In this document: positions 51,745 through 60,498 of the stretch, piece by piece
Numbering within the stretch: the first letter of the stretch is position 1
How the letters are laid out: each line of letters opens with the position of its first letter
Translations under genes and position numbers: made by a program
Assembly (NCBI RefSeq): GCF_000093085.1
Contig: NC_014219.1
Coordinates: 1,550,001-1,614,000, forward strand
Length of the DNA: 64,000 bases
DNA from: [Bacillus] selenitireducens MLS10
GTDB lineage: Bacteria > Bacillota > Bacilli > Bacillales > Salisediminibacteriaceae
Direction: 5' to 3'
The notes under the pieces: generated by a model
The model's input: only the letters and a program-made list of their open reading frames with translations
What the model was told of the DNA's origin: nothing
Databases searched by the model: none

Positions 51745-51847
51745 TGTTGGATGTTTCTATGAAATTCAGGTGAAATAACCGGCTGAAATTTAAGAATTTT
51801 CACAATGGTCAACGTTTTTCTGTTAAAATAATAGTGAATCCGCTTTC

Positions 51848-51876
51848 TTGACGGAGGCCCGTCATAGCGGTAAAAT
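51848..51876 (+). promoter_or_regulatory. Predicted sigma-A promoter of sdhCAB with an inverted repeat
   Basis: TTGACG (51848-51853), 17-base spacer, TAAAAT (51871-51876). An inverted repeat TGACGG-AGGC-CCGTCA (51849-51864) covers the -35 and first half of the spacer. The rest of the 51620-52020 gap has only the upstream terminator and a 140-base A/T-rich leader. Confidence 0.7.
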
Positions 51877-52020
51877 AAAATTGTCAAACTTTATACAAAG
51901 TTGTGGCAGTTTTTAGTCTTTTCATGTTAATGTGATAAGAATTGCTGATAAAGGAGGGTAAATTGCCGGAAACGTATTTTGTCAGTCAGCCATTATCAAT
52001 TTGTACAGGGGGAGAATGAC

Positions 52021-52635
52021 ATGTCGACGAATAATCGCGAATTTTTTTACAGAAAGCTTCATTCATTGCTCGGCGTTATACCAGTCGGTGCATTCCTGAT
52101 CGTCCACCTGACCGTCAACTATTACGCGGTTCAGGGAGAGGAAGCCTACAATCAGGCCGTCGCATTTATGGAGAGTCTGCCGTTTGTCTATGTACTTGAA
52201 ATTTTCTTAATATTCCTTCCACTTCTGTTTCATGCCATCTACGGGATGTATATCGTATTTCAGGCAAAGAATAACACGTCTACATACAGTTATTTCAGAA
52301 ACTGGATGTTCATGCTTCAGCGTGTATCCGGTGTGATTGTGTTTATTTTCGTTGTCTGGCACGTATGGGATACCCGGATTCAGAAGATGTTCGGCGCTGA
52401 AGTGAACTTTGACATGATGGTGGACATTGTCCAGAATCCGATCGCACTGGTCGGCTACATCATCGGTATTACCGCAGCTACATTCCACTTTGCCAACGGG
52501 ATTTGGGCGTTCCTGATCACGTGGGGCATTACGGTTTCACCCCGCTCTCAAAAAATTTCCCAGTATATCACAATGGGGATTTTCGTTATCCTGACGTTTG
52601 TCGGAATCCGTGCCATCCTGGCATTTGTCATCTAG
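52021..52635 (+). CDS. sdhC: Succinate dehydrogenase cytochrome b558 subunit
   Basis: Membrane anchor of complex II carrying two haems b; 204 residues, five helices. Conserved haem-ligand histidines are in FYRKLHSLLGV, LIVHLTVNY, LLFHAIYG, VVWHVWDT and ATFHFANG. This is the single-anchor Bacillus type (SdhC only, no SdhD). The ATG at 52021 follows GGGGGAG; an upstream codon is discarded. First gene of sdhCAB. Confidence 0.95.
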   Translation: MSTNNREFFYRKLHSLLGVIPVGAFLIVHLTVNYYAVQGEEAYNQAVAFMESLPFVYVLEIFLIFLPLLFHAIYGMYIVFQAKNNTSTYSYFRNWMFMLQRVSGVIVFIFVVWHVWDTRIQKMFGAEVNFDMMVDIVQNPIALVGYIIGITAATFHFANGIWAFLITWGITVSPRSQKISQYITMGIFVILTFVGIRAILAFVI

Positions 52636-52662
52636 TAGTCCAATAGAAGGAGTGTATGTGAC

Positions 52663-54435
52663 ATGAGCAAAGGAAAAATTATCGTTGTAGGCGGCGGACT
52701 CGCCGGCCTGATGGCGACAATCAAAGCAGCCGAAAGGGGGATGACGGTGGATCTGTTCTCCGTTGTACCCGTAAAACGTTCACACTCTGTGTGTGCCCAG
52801 GGCGGCATAAACGGAGCCTTGAATACAATGGGTGAAGGTGACTCCACGTGGGAGCACTTTGATGATTCCGTATACGGCGGGGACTTCCTTGCCAATCAGC
52901 CTCCGGTAAAAGCCATGTGCGACGCGGCACCGGGGATCATTCATCTCCTTGACCGCATGGGTGTTATGTTTAACCGGACGGCAGAAGGACTTCTTGCTCT
53001 GCGCCGGTTTGGCGGCACGCAGCATCACCGTACGGCATTTGCCGGTGCAACGACGGGACAGCAGCTGTTGTATGCACTTGATGAGCAGGTTCGCCGCCAC
53101 GAAGTCAACGGACTTGTGAACAAGTATGAGGGATGGGAATTCCTTCATGCCGTACTTGACGATGACAATGTCTGCCGTGGTATTACCGCACAGGACCTGA
53201 ACTCCTCTGAGATTCAGTCATTCCGCGGGGATGCGGTGATTCTGGCGACGGGTGGACCGGGCATCATCTTCGGCAAGTCCACGAACTCCATGATCAATAC
53301 CGGCTATGCCGCAGCGGCGGTCTATGAGCAGGGTGCCTACTACGCGAACGGGGAATTCATTCAGATTCACCCGACAGCGATTCCGGGGGATGACAAACTC
53401 CGCCTCATGAGTGAATCAGCCCGTGGTGAAGGCGGCCGTGTCTGGACCTATGATGAGAACGGAAAACCTTGGTACTTCCTTGAAGAGAAGTATCCGGCAT
53501 ACGGAAATCTCGTACCGCGTGATATTGCGACTCGTGAGATTTTCCACGTCTGTGTGGATAAAAAGCTCGGTATCAACGGAGAGAACATGGTCTACCTTGA
53601 TCTCTCGCACAAGGATCCGAAAGAGCTCGACATCAAACTTGGCGGCATCATGGAGATCTATGAGAAGTTCATGGGTGATGATCCGCGTAAAGTGCCGATG
53701 AAGATCTTCCCTGCGGTGCACTATTCCATGGGCGGTCTCTGGGTTGACTACGATCAGATGACCAACATTCCAGGCCTGTTTGCCGCCGGTGAAGTGGATT
53801 ATTCCATTCACGGTGCAAACCGCCTCGGTGCGAATTCCCTGCTCTCTTCGATCTTTGGCGGCATGGTTGCCGGACCGAAAGCAGCTGAGTATATCGACGG
53901 TCTCGATCAGCTTGCAGAGGAGATGGACAGTCGTGTATTCGACGCCCAAGTGCAAAAGGATCAGGATGAGTTTAACAAGATCCTCAAGATGAACGGCACA
54001 GAAAATGCCTTTAAACTTCACCAGGAACTCGGATCGCTGATGACGGAAAACGTCACCGTTGTCCGTGAGAACGATCGTCTTGCCAAGACAGATGAAGCCA
54101 TCGTGTCCCTTCTTGAGCGTTATCAGAACATCAGTATTGATGATACCTCACAATGGTCCAATCAGAGTGCCGCATTCATTCGTCAGTTGAAAGCCATGAT
54201 GAATCTCGCACGCGTGGTAACCGTCGGCGCACTCAACCGGAATGAAAGCCGGGGCGCTCATTACAAACCGGAATTCCCGGACCGTAATGACGAAGAATGG
54301 CTGAAGACAACAAAGGCCAAATTCAACCCGGAAACACAGGATCCGGTATTTGAATATGAAGATGTGGATGTGTCGCTGATTGAGCCGCGTAAGCGAGATT
54401 ATACTTCCAAGAAAAAGGCTGGTGAGAAAGCATGA
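52663..54435 (+). CDS. sdhA: Succinate dehydrogenase flavoprotein subunit
   Basis: Oxidises succinate to fumarate; 590 residues with FAD attached covalently. FAD-binding IVVGGGLAGLMATIKAAERG, a SHSVCAQGGINGAL loop, the FGGTQHHRTAFAG active-site segment, ARGEGGRVW and the HGANRLGANSLLSSIFGG loop are all present. Complete. Stop overlaps sdhB by 4 bases. Confidence 0.97.
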   Translation: MSKGKIIVVGGGLAGLMATIKAAERGMTVDLFSVVPVKRSHSVCAQGGINGALNTMGEGDSTWEHFDDSVYGGDFLANQPPVKAMCDAAPGIIHLLDRMGVMFNRTAEGLLALRRFGGTQHHRTAFAGATTGQQLLYALDEQVRRHEVNGLVNKYEGWEFLHAVLDDDNVCRGITAQDLNSSEIQSFRGDAVILATGGPGIIFGKSTNSMINTGYAAAAVYEQGAYYANGEFIQIHPTAIPGDDKLRLMSESARGEGGRVWTYDENGKPWYFLEEKYPAYGNLVPRDIATREIFHVCVDKKLGINGENMVYLDLSHKDPKELDIKLGGIMEIYEKFMGDDPRKVPMKIFPAVHYSMGGLWVDYDQMTNIPGLFAAGEVDYSIHGANRLGANSLLSSIFGGMVAGPKAAEYIDGLDQLAEEMDSRVFDAQVQKDQDEFNKILKMNGTENAFKLHQELGSLMTENVTVVRENDRLAKTDEAIVSLLERYQNISIDDTSQWSNQSAAFIRQLKAMMNLARVVTVGALNRNESRGAHYKPEFPDRNDEEWLKTTKAKFNPETQDPVFEYEDVDVSLIEPRKRDYTSKKKAGEKA

Positions 54436-55196
54436 GTGAAAAAACCATCTCACTGATTATCAAACGGCAGGAAAACCAGGAGAGTGCCCCGTATGAAGAG
54501 AAGTTTGAGATTCCGTACCGCTCAAACATGAACGTCATATCGGCGCTGATGGAAATTCGTCGAAATCCAAAGAATGCCCTGGGCAAAGACACCACGGCAG
54601 TCGCATGGGATGCAAGCTGTCTTGAAGAGGTGTGCGGAGCCTGTTCCATGGTCATTAACGGAAAACCGCGCCAATCCTGTACAGCGTTGATTGATCAGCT
54701 TGAACAGCCGATCCGGCTTGAGCCGATGAATACGTTCCCGGTCATCCGTGATCTGCAGGTCGACCGCAGCCGAATGTTTGACTCGCTGAAGCGGGTCAAA
54801 GCCTGGGTGCCGATCGACGGTACACATGACCTGGGTTCCGGACCGAGAATGCCGGAAGCGAAGCGCCAGTGGGCGTACGAACTGTCAAAATGCATGACGT
54901 GCGGTGTTTGTTTGCAGGCATGTCCAAACGTCAACAGCAAATCCCCGTTTATCGGACCTGCACCGATCTCTCAGGTGCGTCTCTTTAACGCCCACCCGAC
55001 TGGTGCGATGCATAAGGCAGAGCGTCTTCAGACGTTGATGGACGGTGAAGGCGGACTGTCCAATTGCGGAAACTCGCAAAACTGTGTGGAAGCCTGTCCG
55101 AAGGAGATTCCACTGACCACGTCCATTGCTGCTTTGAATCGTGAGACCACATTACAATCATTCAAAGATTTCTTTGGTACCGATCACACGGCATAA
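54432..55196 (+). CDS. sdhB: Succinate dehydrogenase iron-sulfur subunit
   Basis: 254 residues carrying the electron path from FAD to haem: a [2Fe-2S] ferredoxin domain (CLEEVCGACSM ... C), a [4Fe-4S] motif CMTCGVCLQACP, and the final cluster C-x-NSQNCVEACPKE. It is acidic in the N domain. Overlaps sdhA; last gene of sdhCAB, followed by a terminator. Confidence 0.97.
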   Translation: MSEKTISLIIKRQENQESAPYEEKFEIPYRSNMNVISALMEIRRNPKNALGKDTTAVAWDASCLEEVCGACSMVINGKPRQSCTALIDQLEQPIRLEPMNTFPVIRDLQVDRSRMFDSLKRVKAWVPIDGTHDLGSGPRMPEAKRQWAYELSKCMTCGVCLQACPNVNSKSPFIGPAPISQVRLFNAHPTGAMHKAERLQTLMDGEGGLSNCGNSQNCVEACPKEIPLTTSIAALNRETTLQSFKDFFGTDHTA

Positions 55197-55203
55197 GGTC
55201 AAC

Positions 55204-55245
55204 AGGAAGAGAGAGGGCCTGTCCTTCTCTCTTCTGTTTCTTTTG
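55204..55245 (+). terminator. Terminator after sdhCAB
   Basis: GAAGAGAGA / TCTCTCTTC stem (from 55206), then TGTTTCTTTT. Confidence 0.75.
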
Positions 55246-55251
55246 CGCAAT

Positions 55252-55273
55252 AATGAATGAAGTATCACTCATT
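55252..55273. promoter_or_regulatory. FadR-like operator upstream of the thioesterase gene
   Basis: TGAATGA-AGTA-TCACTCA (55254-55271): the same 7-4-7 layout as the fadR operator, with one arm mismatch and a different central tetramer. It lies 20 bases before the thioesterase start. Confidence 0.6.
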
Positions 55274-55290
55274 AAAGGGGAGGATGTCAG

Positions 55291-55752
55291 ATGGCATTGC
55301 CGGCATATATCGAAAATCTTGAAACATGGACTGAGGAGTTTGCGTATTTTTTTCCTGTGAACGTCCGTTTTTCCGAAACGGATGCCTTCGGTCATTTAAA
55401 TAATACGAATACATTCGTTTACTTTGAGCATGGCAGAATTTCGTTTTTTAAACAGATTGGCCTGATGCAGGAATGGATGAGCCGTGAAACGAATGCGATT
55501 CCTGTAACGGCGGATCTTCACTGTGACTACATGAAGCAGGTCTATTTCGATGAGGAACTCCGCATCGGTGTTAAACTGAACCGCGTTGGAACGAGTTCGA
55601 TGGATATTCACTACGTCGCGCTGAACCGTAAAGATGAGGTCTGTTTTACCGGACGGGGCACGATTGTCCAGGTTTCAAAAGTTACAGGGAAAGGGGAACC
55701 GTGGACGGAATCGGAAAAGGAGATGCTTGAAGCAACCATGCCGCAGCGTTGA
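55291..55752 (+). CDS. ysmA: Acyl-CoA thioesterase (YsmA-like, 4HBT family)
   Basis: 153-residue hotdog-fold thioesterase. The 4-hydroxybenzoyl-CoA thioesterase-type signature VRFSETDAFGHLNNTNTFVYFEHGR is present, with the catalytic Asp in the TDxxGHxNN motif. It likely hydrolyses acyl-CoA; chain length unknown. In B. subtilis ysmA follows sdhCAB, as here. GGGGAGG site upstream. The FadR-like palindrome directly before it links it to fatty-acid metabolism (inference). Confidence 0.87.
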   Translation: MALPAYIENLETWTEEFAYFFPVNVRFSETDAFGHLNNTNTFVYFEHGRISFFKQIGLMQEWMSRETNAIPVTADLHCDYMKQVYFDEELRIGVKLNRVGTSSMDIHYVALNRKDEVCFTGRGTIVQVSKVTGKGEPWTESEKEMLEATMPQR

Positions 55753-55841
55753 CGAACAAAGGAAAGCGGATTATGATGAACAAAAGCGGATGAATGGGGA
55801 CACCATTCATCTTTATTATGACATCTGCGGGGCGGTAAGGA

Positions 55842-56705
55842 ATGAAAGACGGGACATACAGGGTAGTGAAAGCGTTGAATAATAACGTGCTCATTGCAAA
55901 AACAGATATCGATCAGGAAGTGATCTTTATTGGAAAAGGGATCGGTTTTGGGAAGAAAGCCGGGCACGATTATCAGGCTTCCAAATCTGATAAAGTTTAT
56001 ATGCTGATCGACCAGGACGAACAGGACCGCTATAAGGCGCTTGTCACTGAGGATAACGAGGAGCGGCTTCTTGCTGTCCATGAAGCGATAGCAAGAATTG
56101 AAAGTGAGATGGCAATCCGTTTGCCGGATTCCGCGCTCTTTGCCCTGACGCAGCATCTTGCCCTCGCTTTGCAGCGGACAACCGATGGGACGGACATTCA
56201 GAATCCCTTCCTTTTGGAGACGAAATGGCTTTACCGGGACAGCTACAGGCTCGCCGAGCAGGCCGTCCACTTTTTGATGAAGGAGACCGGGCTGTCCCTG
56301 CCGGAAGCAGAGATCGGCTTTGTAACGCTTCATATCCAAAGCGCATTAAGAGATTCGGGTCCCGAATACAGTAACAGGAATCTTGAAGATGTACTTGAAC
56401 GTTGTTTGTTCTACATCGAGGAGAAGACAGGTGCGAGTCTTGACGAACGGTCAGGCACCGTTCGCAGGCTCATTTCTCAGATCAGTCAGATCGTACATGA
56501 ACCGGATCCGGATGATGGCGAAAATATTGTGACTGATGCCATTTTGAACTTGAAGCAATCGGATGGACTGTGCTATACTGTTTCCCGTAACGTAATCCGG
56601 ATGATTGAGAAAGGGACCGGTAAACAGGCCGGTGACAAAGATGCCCTGCATCTGATGCTTGCCCTGCATTCGGTCATGAACCATCAGCAGCTGACAAAAC
56701 CATAG
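55842..56705 (+). CDS. glcT: Transcription antiterminator GlcT
   Basis: BglG/SacY-family RNA-binding antiterminator, 287 residues. The CAT RNA-binding domain (1-56) reads VVKALNNNVLIAK and IFIGKGIGFGKKAG. Of the two PTS regulation domains, PRD1 (about 68-172) keeps its histidines, H105 (LTQHLALAL) and H164 (FVTLHIQSAL). PRD2 (about 178-285) has Q213 and A274 where a histidine is normal. The binding target lies immediately downstream (56727-56755). In B. subtilis glcT precedes ptsG-ptsH-ptsI; here ptsG is absent. The start lies just behind a weak site (GGTAAGG). Confidence 0.9.
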   Translation: MKDGTYRVVKALNNNVLIAKTDIDQEVIFIGKGIGFGKKAGHDYQASKSDKVYMLIDQDEQDRYKALVTEDNEERLLAVHEAIARIESEMAIRLPDSALFALTQHLALALQRTTDGTDIQNPFLLETKWLYRDSYRLAEQAVHFLMKETGLSLPEAEIGFVTLHIQSALRDSGPEYSNRNLEDVLERCLFYIEEKTGASLDERSGTVRRLISQISQIVHEPDPDDGENIVTDAILNLKQSDGLCYTVSRNVIRMIEKGTGKQAGDKDALHLMLALHSVMNHQQLTKP

Positions 56706-56726
56706 CAGGAACACACGATTTCATTT

Positions 56727-56755
56727 ACGTGTTACTGATTCGATCAGGCATGAGT
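56727..56755 (+). promoter_or_regulatory. RNA antiterminator target (RAT) for GlcT
   Basis: 29 bases beginning ACGTGTTACTGATTCGATCA and ending GGCATGAGT. As I remember it, this is essentially the B. subtilis ptsG RAT. Its last bases (CATGAGT) are shared with the 5' arm of the following terminator, the standard mutually exclusive design. Confidence 0.88.
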
Positions 56756-56833
56756 AAAGAGAGGGTTGTGAGCAGGAAATGCGTATTCACGTATGGATTT
56801 CCGTTCACGTTTCTTTTTACTCATGTCTTTTTT
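56748..56833 (+). terminator. GlcT-controlled terminator upstream of ptsHI
   Basis: Long imperfect hairpin: outer arms CATGAGTAAA and TTTTTACTCATG, inner GGAAAT / ATTTCC and GTGAG / GTTCAC, followed by a TCTTTTTT tail. Overlaps the RAT at 56749-56755. Confidence 0.85.
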
Positions 56834-56980
56834 GTTTAATATGCTGATCGACGCATGATTTGTGTAAAAGCAGGGTAAATAAAACAGATAGAACAGGGTA
56901 TTTCGGTAACTTTTCATCAGAATCCGGACTACCATTTATACGGGAAGAATCCCGAAACTACGTTTAAGGAGTGTTTCAAC

Positions 56981-57244
56981 ATGGCAGAGAAGACATTTAC
57001 GATCACAGCAGACACAGGAATCCACGCACGACCGGCAACACAGCTTGTCAATAAAGCAGGTCAGTTCGAATCAGAGATTACACTTGAGTACAACGGAAAG
57101 TCCGTTAACTTGAAGTCAATCATGGGTGTTATGTCTCTTGGTGTCGGTCAGGGTGCAGATGTGATAATCAAAGCGGAAGGTCCGGACGCTGACGAAGCGA
57201 TCAAGGAGCTTGATGGCATCATGCAGGAAGGATTGGCAAAATAA
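56981..57244 (+). CDS. ptsH: Phosphocarrier protein HPr
   Basis: 87-residue phosphocarrier of the sugar phosphotransferase system. His15 (GIHARPAT) takes phosphate from enzyme I; Ser46 ([11 protein letters not shown]) is the HPr kinase site, whose phosphorylation makes HPr a corepressor for CcpA. Both are intact. AAGGAG site. The stop overlaps ptsI by one base (TAATG). It is preceded by the RAT-terminator rather than by ptsG. Confidence 0.98.
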   Translation: MAEKTFTITADTGIHARPATQLVNKAGQFESEITLEYNGKSVNLKSIMGVMSLGVGQGADVIIKAEGPDADEAIKELDGIMQEGLAK

Positions 57245-58959
57245 TGGCGAAAAAGCTGACAGGTATTGCGGCATCCTCCGGGATCGCCATCGCCAAAGCA
57301 TTTCGTATGGAAGTACCGGATTTGAGCTTTGATGACAGTCAAACCGATGACCCGGACCAGGAAATCGTCAAGCTGGATCAGGCACTGGCCACATCCACAG
57401 AGGAACTTGAAGCCATTCGGGAAAAGACGCTGAATGACCTCGGTGAAGAACACGCCGAAATCTTCTCAGCCCATCTTCTCGTTCTGCGGGACCCGGAGCT
57501 CATCGATCCGATCAAACAAAAGATTTCCGATGACCGTTCCAATGCAGCGAAAGCCTTGTCCGAAGTGACGGACATGTTTGTCAGTATGTTTGAATCCATG
57601 GATAATGAATACATGCAAGAACGTGCTGCGGATATCCGTGATGTTTCCAAGCGGGTTCTCGCACATATTCTTGGCAAGCCAATCGTATCTCTTGCGGAAA
57701 TCCAGGAAGAAGTCATTCTCCTCGCGGATGATTTGACACCTTCGGATACCGCTCAGCTGAATAAAGCATTCGTCCTGGGTTTTGCGACCGATATCGGTGG
57801 TCGGACTTCGCATTCGGCGATCATGGCGAGATCCATGGAGATTCCCGCCGTCGTCGGTACGAAATCAATCACCGAATCCGCTGAAGCGGGTCAGACGGTT
57901 ATCGTCGATGGTCTTGACGGCGAAGTGATCGTTGATCCGTCCGACGATGAATTGGCGGCTTACCGGAAGAAACAGGAAGATTTTGAAGCACAGAAAAAAG
58001 AATGGGCAAAGCTCAAAAACGAACCTTCAGTGACGAAAGACGGCGTGCAGGTTGAGCTTGTTGCCAATATCGGAACACCGGACGATCTCGAGGGTGTGAA
58101 GAACAACGGCGGCGAAGGAGTGGGTCTGTACCGGACTGAGTTTCTGTACATGGGCCGTGATGAACTGCCGACGGAGGAAGAACAGTTTGAGGCTTATAAG
58201 AAAGTTGTCGAAGAGATGGGTGAGCACCCGGTTGTGATCCGTACTCTTGACATCGGAGGGGATAAAGAGCTTCCTTATCTCGATCTGCCAAAAGAGATGA
58301 ATCCGTTCCTCGGTTTCAGGGCAATCCGTCTTTGTCTCGAGAAAGACGACATGTTCCGCGTGCAACTCCGTGCCCTTTTGAGAGCGAGCGCATTCGGGAA
58401 TCTGAAGATCATGTTCCCGATGATCGCGACCCTTGAGGAGTTCAGACAGGGGAAAGCGATGCTTGAAGAAGAGAAGGCGAAGCTCGTCGCTGACGGTGTG
58501 CAGGTGTCGGATGATTTGGAAGTCGGCATCATGGTTGAGATCCCGTCAACTGCCGTTATGGCACCGCAGTTTGCCAAGGAAGTTGACTTCTTCAGTATCG
58601 GTACGAACGATCTGATCCAGTACACGATGGCCGCAGACCGTATGAATGAACAGGTATCCTATCTGTATCAGCCTTACAACCCGGCGATCCTGAACCTGGT
58701 GAAGATGGTGATTGATGCGTCTCATAAAGAAGGCAAATGGACGGGCATGTGCGGGGAAATGGCCGGTGACGAAGTGGCGATTCCGCTGCTCGTCGGCCTA
58801 GGACTCGATGAATTCAGCATGAGTGCCACATCCATTCTGCCTGCAAGAAGCCAGCTGTCGAAGCTGACGAAAGAACAGGCGAAACAGACGGCTGAAGAAG
58901 CGCTGCAGATGAACACATCTGAGGAAGTAAAAGCGCTTGTGACGGAACGGTTCCTGTAA
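57244..58959 (+). CDS. ptsI: PTS enzyme I
   Basis: Phosphoenolpyruvate-protein phosphotransferase, 571 residues. N-terminal HPr-binding helices, phospho-His190 in [25 protein letters not shown]-binding barrel with [18 protein letters not shown]-type segment [23 protein letters not shown], and the catalytic Cys in GMCGEMAGD. Complete. Terminator follows. Confidence 0.97.
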   Translation: MAKKLTGIAASSGIAIAKAFRMEVPDLSFDDSQTDDPDQEIVKLDQALATSTEELEAIREKTLNDLGEEHAEIFSAHLLVLRDPELIDPIKQKISDDRSNAAKALSEVTDMFVSMFESMDNEYMQERAADIRDVSKRVLAHILGKPIVSLAEIQEEVILLADDLTPSDTAQLNKAFVLGFATDIGGRTSHSAIMARSMEIPAVVGTKSITESAEAGQTVIVDGLDGEVIVDPSDDELAAYRKKQEDFEAQKKEWAKLKNEPSVTKDGVQVELVANIGTPDDLEGVKNNGGEGVGLYRTEFLYMGRDELPTEEEQFEAYKKVVEEMGEHPVVIRTLDIGGDKELPYLDLPKEMNPFLGFRAIRLCLEKDDMFRVQLRALLRASAFGNLKIMFPMIATLEEFRQGKAMLEEEKAKLVADGVQVSDDLEVGIMVEIPSTAVMAPQFAKEVDFFSIGTNDLIQYTMAADRMNEQVSYLYQPYNPAILNLVKMVIDASHKEGKWTGMCGEMAGDEVAIPLLVGLGLDEFSMSATSILPARSQLSKLTKEQAKQTAEEALQMNTSEEVKALVTERFL

Positions 58960-58967
58960 TCGTCAAA

Positions 58968-59010
58968 TGAAGCCACTCCACTCCTTTAACAGAGTCGGGG
59001 TGGCTTTTCC
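58968..59010 (+). terminator. Terminator after ptsHI
   Basis: AAGCCACTCC / GGGGTGGCTT stem with an inner ACTC/GAGT stem, then TTTT. Confidence 0.85.
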
Positions 59011-59153
59011 GTTCAATTGAGGGGCTTTTATCACAGATGCATGGACAGGGAACCTGTGATAGAATGATGCAAGGAGCTATACAACAGACTCTGTTGCTGC
59101 CGGTTCCAAAGGGTGCCGAACGCCTCCAGGATCATGAAAGGAGACGAAGATCA

Positions 59154-59627
59154 GTGAGTGAGACCAAATCCCAGCTGAATGCTGAACAAGTGGCGAATGT
59201 TGAGAAATCACTTCGCATGATTGCAGATATCGTCAAACAGAAAGGGCGGGAAATATTAAATGAGTTCCCGATCACACCACCGCAGTTCGTAGCCCTTCAG
59301 TGGCTGCACGAAGTCGGGGATATGACAATCGGTGAGCTGTCTAACAAGATGTATCTCGCCTGCAGTACAACGACGGATCTCGTTGACCGTATGGAGAAGA
59401 ATGATCTCGTCATCCGGGTCAAAGATGAGAAAGACCGGCGGGTTGTGCGGATTCACCTCCAGGATAAGGGTGCGACGATTATACGGGAAGTCATCGGGCA
59501 ACGCCGGGAGTATCTCTCGCAGGTTCTTGAACGGTTCTCCGAAGACGAAGTGGACCGCGTCGAGAGCGGGCTTGTTCATCTTCTCGATGAGATGAAACGT
59601 GACGCAGAAACATGGAAATCATTTTAA
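59154..59627 (+). CDS. ysmB: MarR-family regulator (YsmB-like), GTG start
   Basis: 157-residue winged-helix regulator: dimerisation helices (LNAEQVANVEKSLRMIADIVKQK), DNA-binding helix MTIGELSNKMYLACSTTTDLVDRM, and the wing KDEKDRRVVRIHLQDKG. The GTG at 59154 follows AAAGGAG by ten bases and gives the family-like N terminus; the frame runs 117 bases further upstream but with non-family sequence. It lies 25 bases before murI, as ysmB lies beside racE in B. subtilis. Target and ligand unknown. Confidence 0.87.
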   Translation: MSETKSQLNAEQVANVEKSLRMIADIVKQKGREILNEFPITPPQFVALQWLHEVGDMTIGELSNKMYLACSTTTDLVDRMEKNDLVIRVKDEKDRRVVRIHLQDKGATIIREVIGQRREYLSQVLERFSEDEVDRVESGLVHLLDEMKRDAETWKSF

Positions 59628-59652
59628 CACCGAATGGAAAAGAGGATGCACT

Positions 59653-60495
59653 GTGCAACGACCAATTGGCGTCATTGATTCAGGCGTGGGCGGCCTGACG
59701 GTTGTATCGGAACTGATGCGGCAACTGCCTAAAGAAGAAATTATCTATATCGGGGACACGAAACGGTGTCCGTATGGTCCGAGGCCTGCCTTTGAGGTGG
59801 CGGAATATACATGGGAAATGATCGATTATCTCATGTCGAGGGATATCAAGCTGCTGGTGATTGCCTGCAATACAGCGTCCGCAGTCGTGCTTGACGACGC
59901 CCGACAGGCGCTCGACATTCCGGTAATCGGGGTGATTCATCCGGGAGCTGTTGCTGCTTTGAAAGCGACAGAGAACCTGGAAGTCGGTGTCATCGGGACA
60001 GAAGGCACGATTTCGAGCGGTGCCTACTATGAGGAGCTCAAATCGATCCATAACGATGTGAAAGTCGTGAGCCTTGCCTGTCCGACGCTTGTGCCGCTGG
60101 TGGAATCAAACCGGTACACCGGGGAAGAGGCGAAGGCCGTCATTCGGGAGGCCCTTGAACCTATGCTCGATTATCCGGTGGACAGCCTGATTCTCGGCTG
60201 TACCCATTACCCGATGATCGAAAGAGAAATTCAGGACGTCGTCGGTGAAGATATTCACGTTATCTGTTCAGGAGATGAGACGGCCCGCGCGGTCAGTACG
60301 CTTCTGTACCATGAACAGCTGCTCTATACAGGGGAGAGGCGTCCCCGTCACCTGTTTTATACAACAGGTGCGAAGGCCATGTTCCAAAGCATAGCGGAAT
60401 CATGGCTGAAAGAAAGCGGACTCGACGTACGCGAGACGGATTTAAAGCTGCCAAAAGCAACGCGGAAAGTGAAATCAGGGATGGAGGAATTTTAG
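59653..60495 (+). CDS. murI: Glutamate racemase, GTG start
   Basis: Supplies D-glutamate for peptidoglycan; 280 residues. Catalytic cysteines are in ACNTASAVVL and LGCTHYPMIE; VIDSGVGGLTVVSELMRQLP is the N-terminal signature. The GTG at 59653 follows AAAAGAGGA; an in-frame ATG at 59599 overlaps the upstream gene and adds unrelated residues. Called racE in B. subtilis. Four bases separate it from rph; gerM, which lies here in B. subtilis, is absent. Confidence 0.94.
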   Translation: MQRPIGVIDSGVGGLTVVSELMRQLPKEEIIYIGDTKRCPYGPRPAFEVAEYTWEMIDYLMSRDIKLLVIACNTASAVVLDDARQALDIPVIGVIHPGAVAALKATENLEVGVIGTEGTISSGAYYEELKSIHNDVKVVSLACPTLVPLVESNRYTGEEAKAVIREALEPMLDYPVDSLILGCTHYPMIEREIQDVVGEDIHVICSGDETARAVSTLLYHEQLLYTGERRPRHLFYTTGAKAMFQSIAESWLKESGLDVRETDLKLPKATRKVKSGMEEF

Positions 60496-60498
60496 TTT

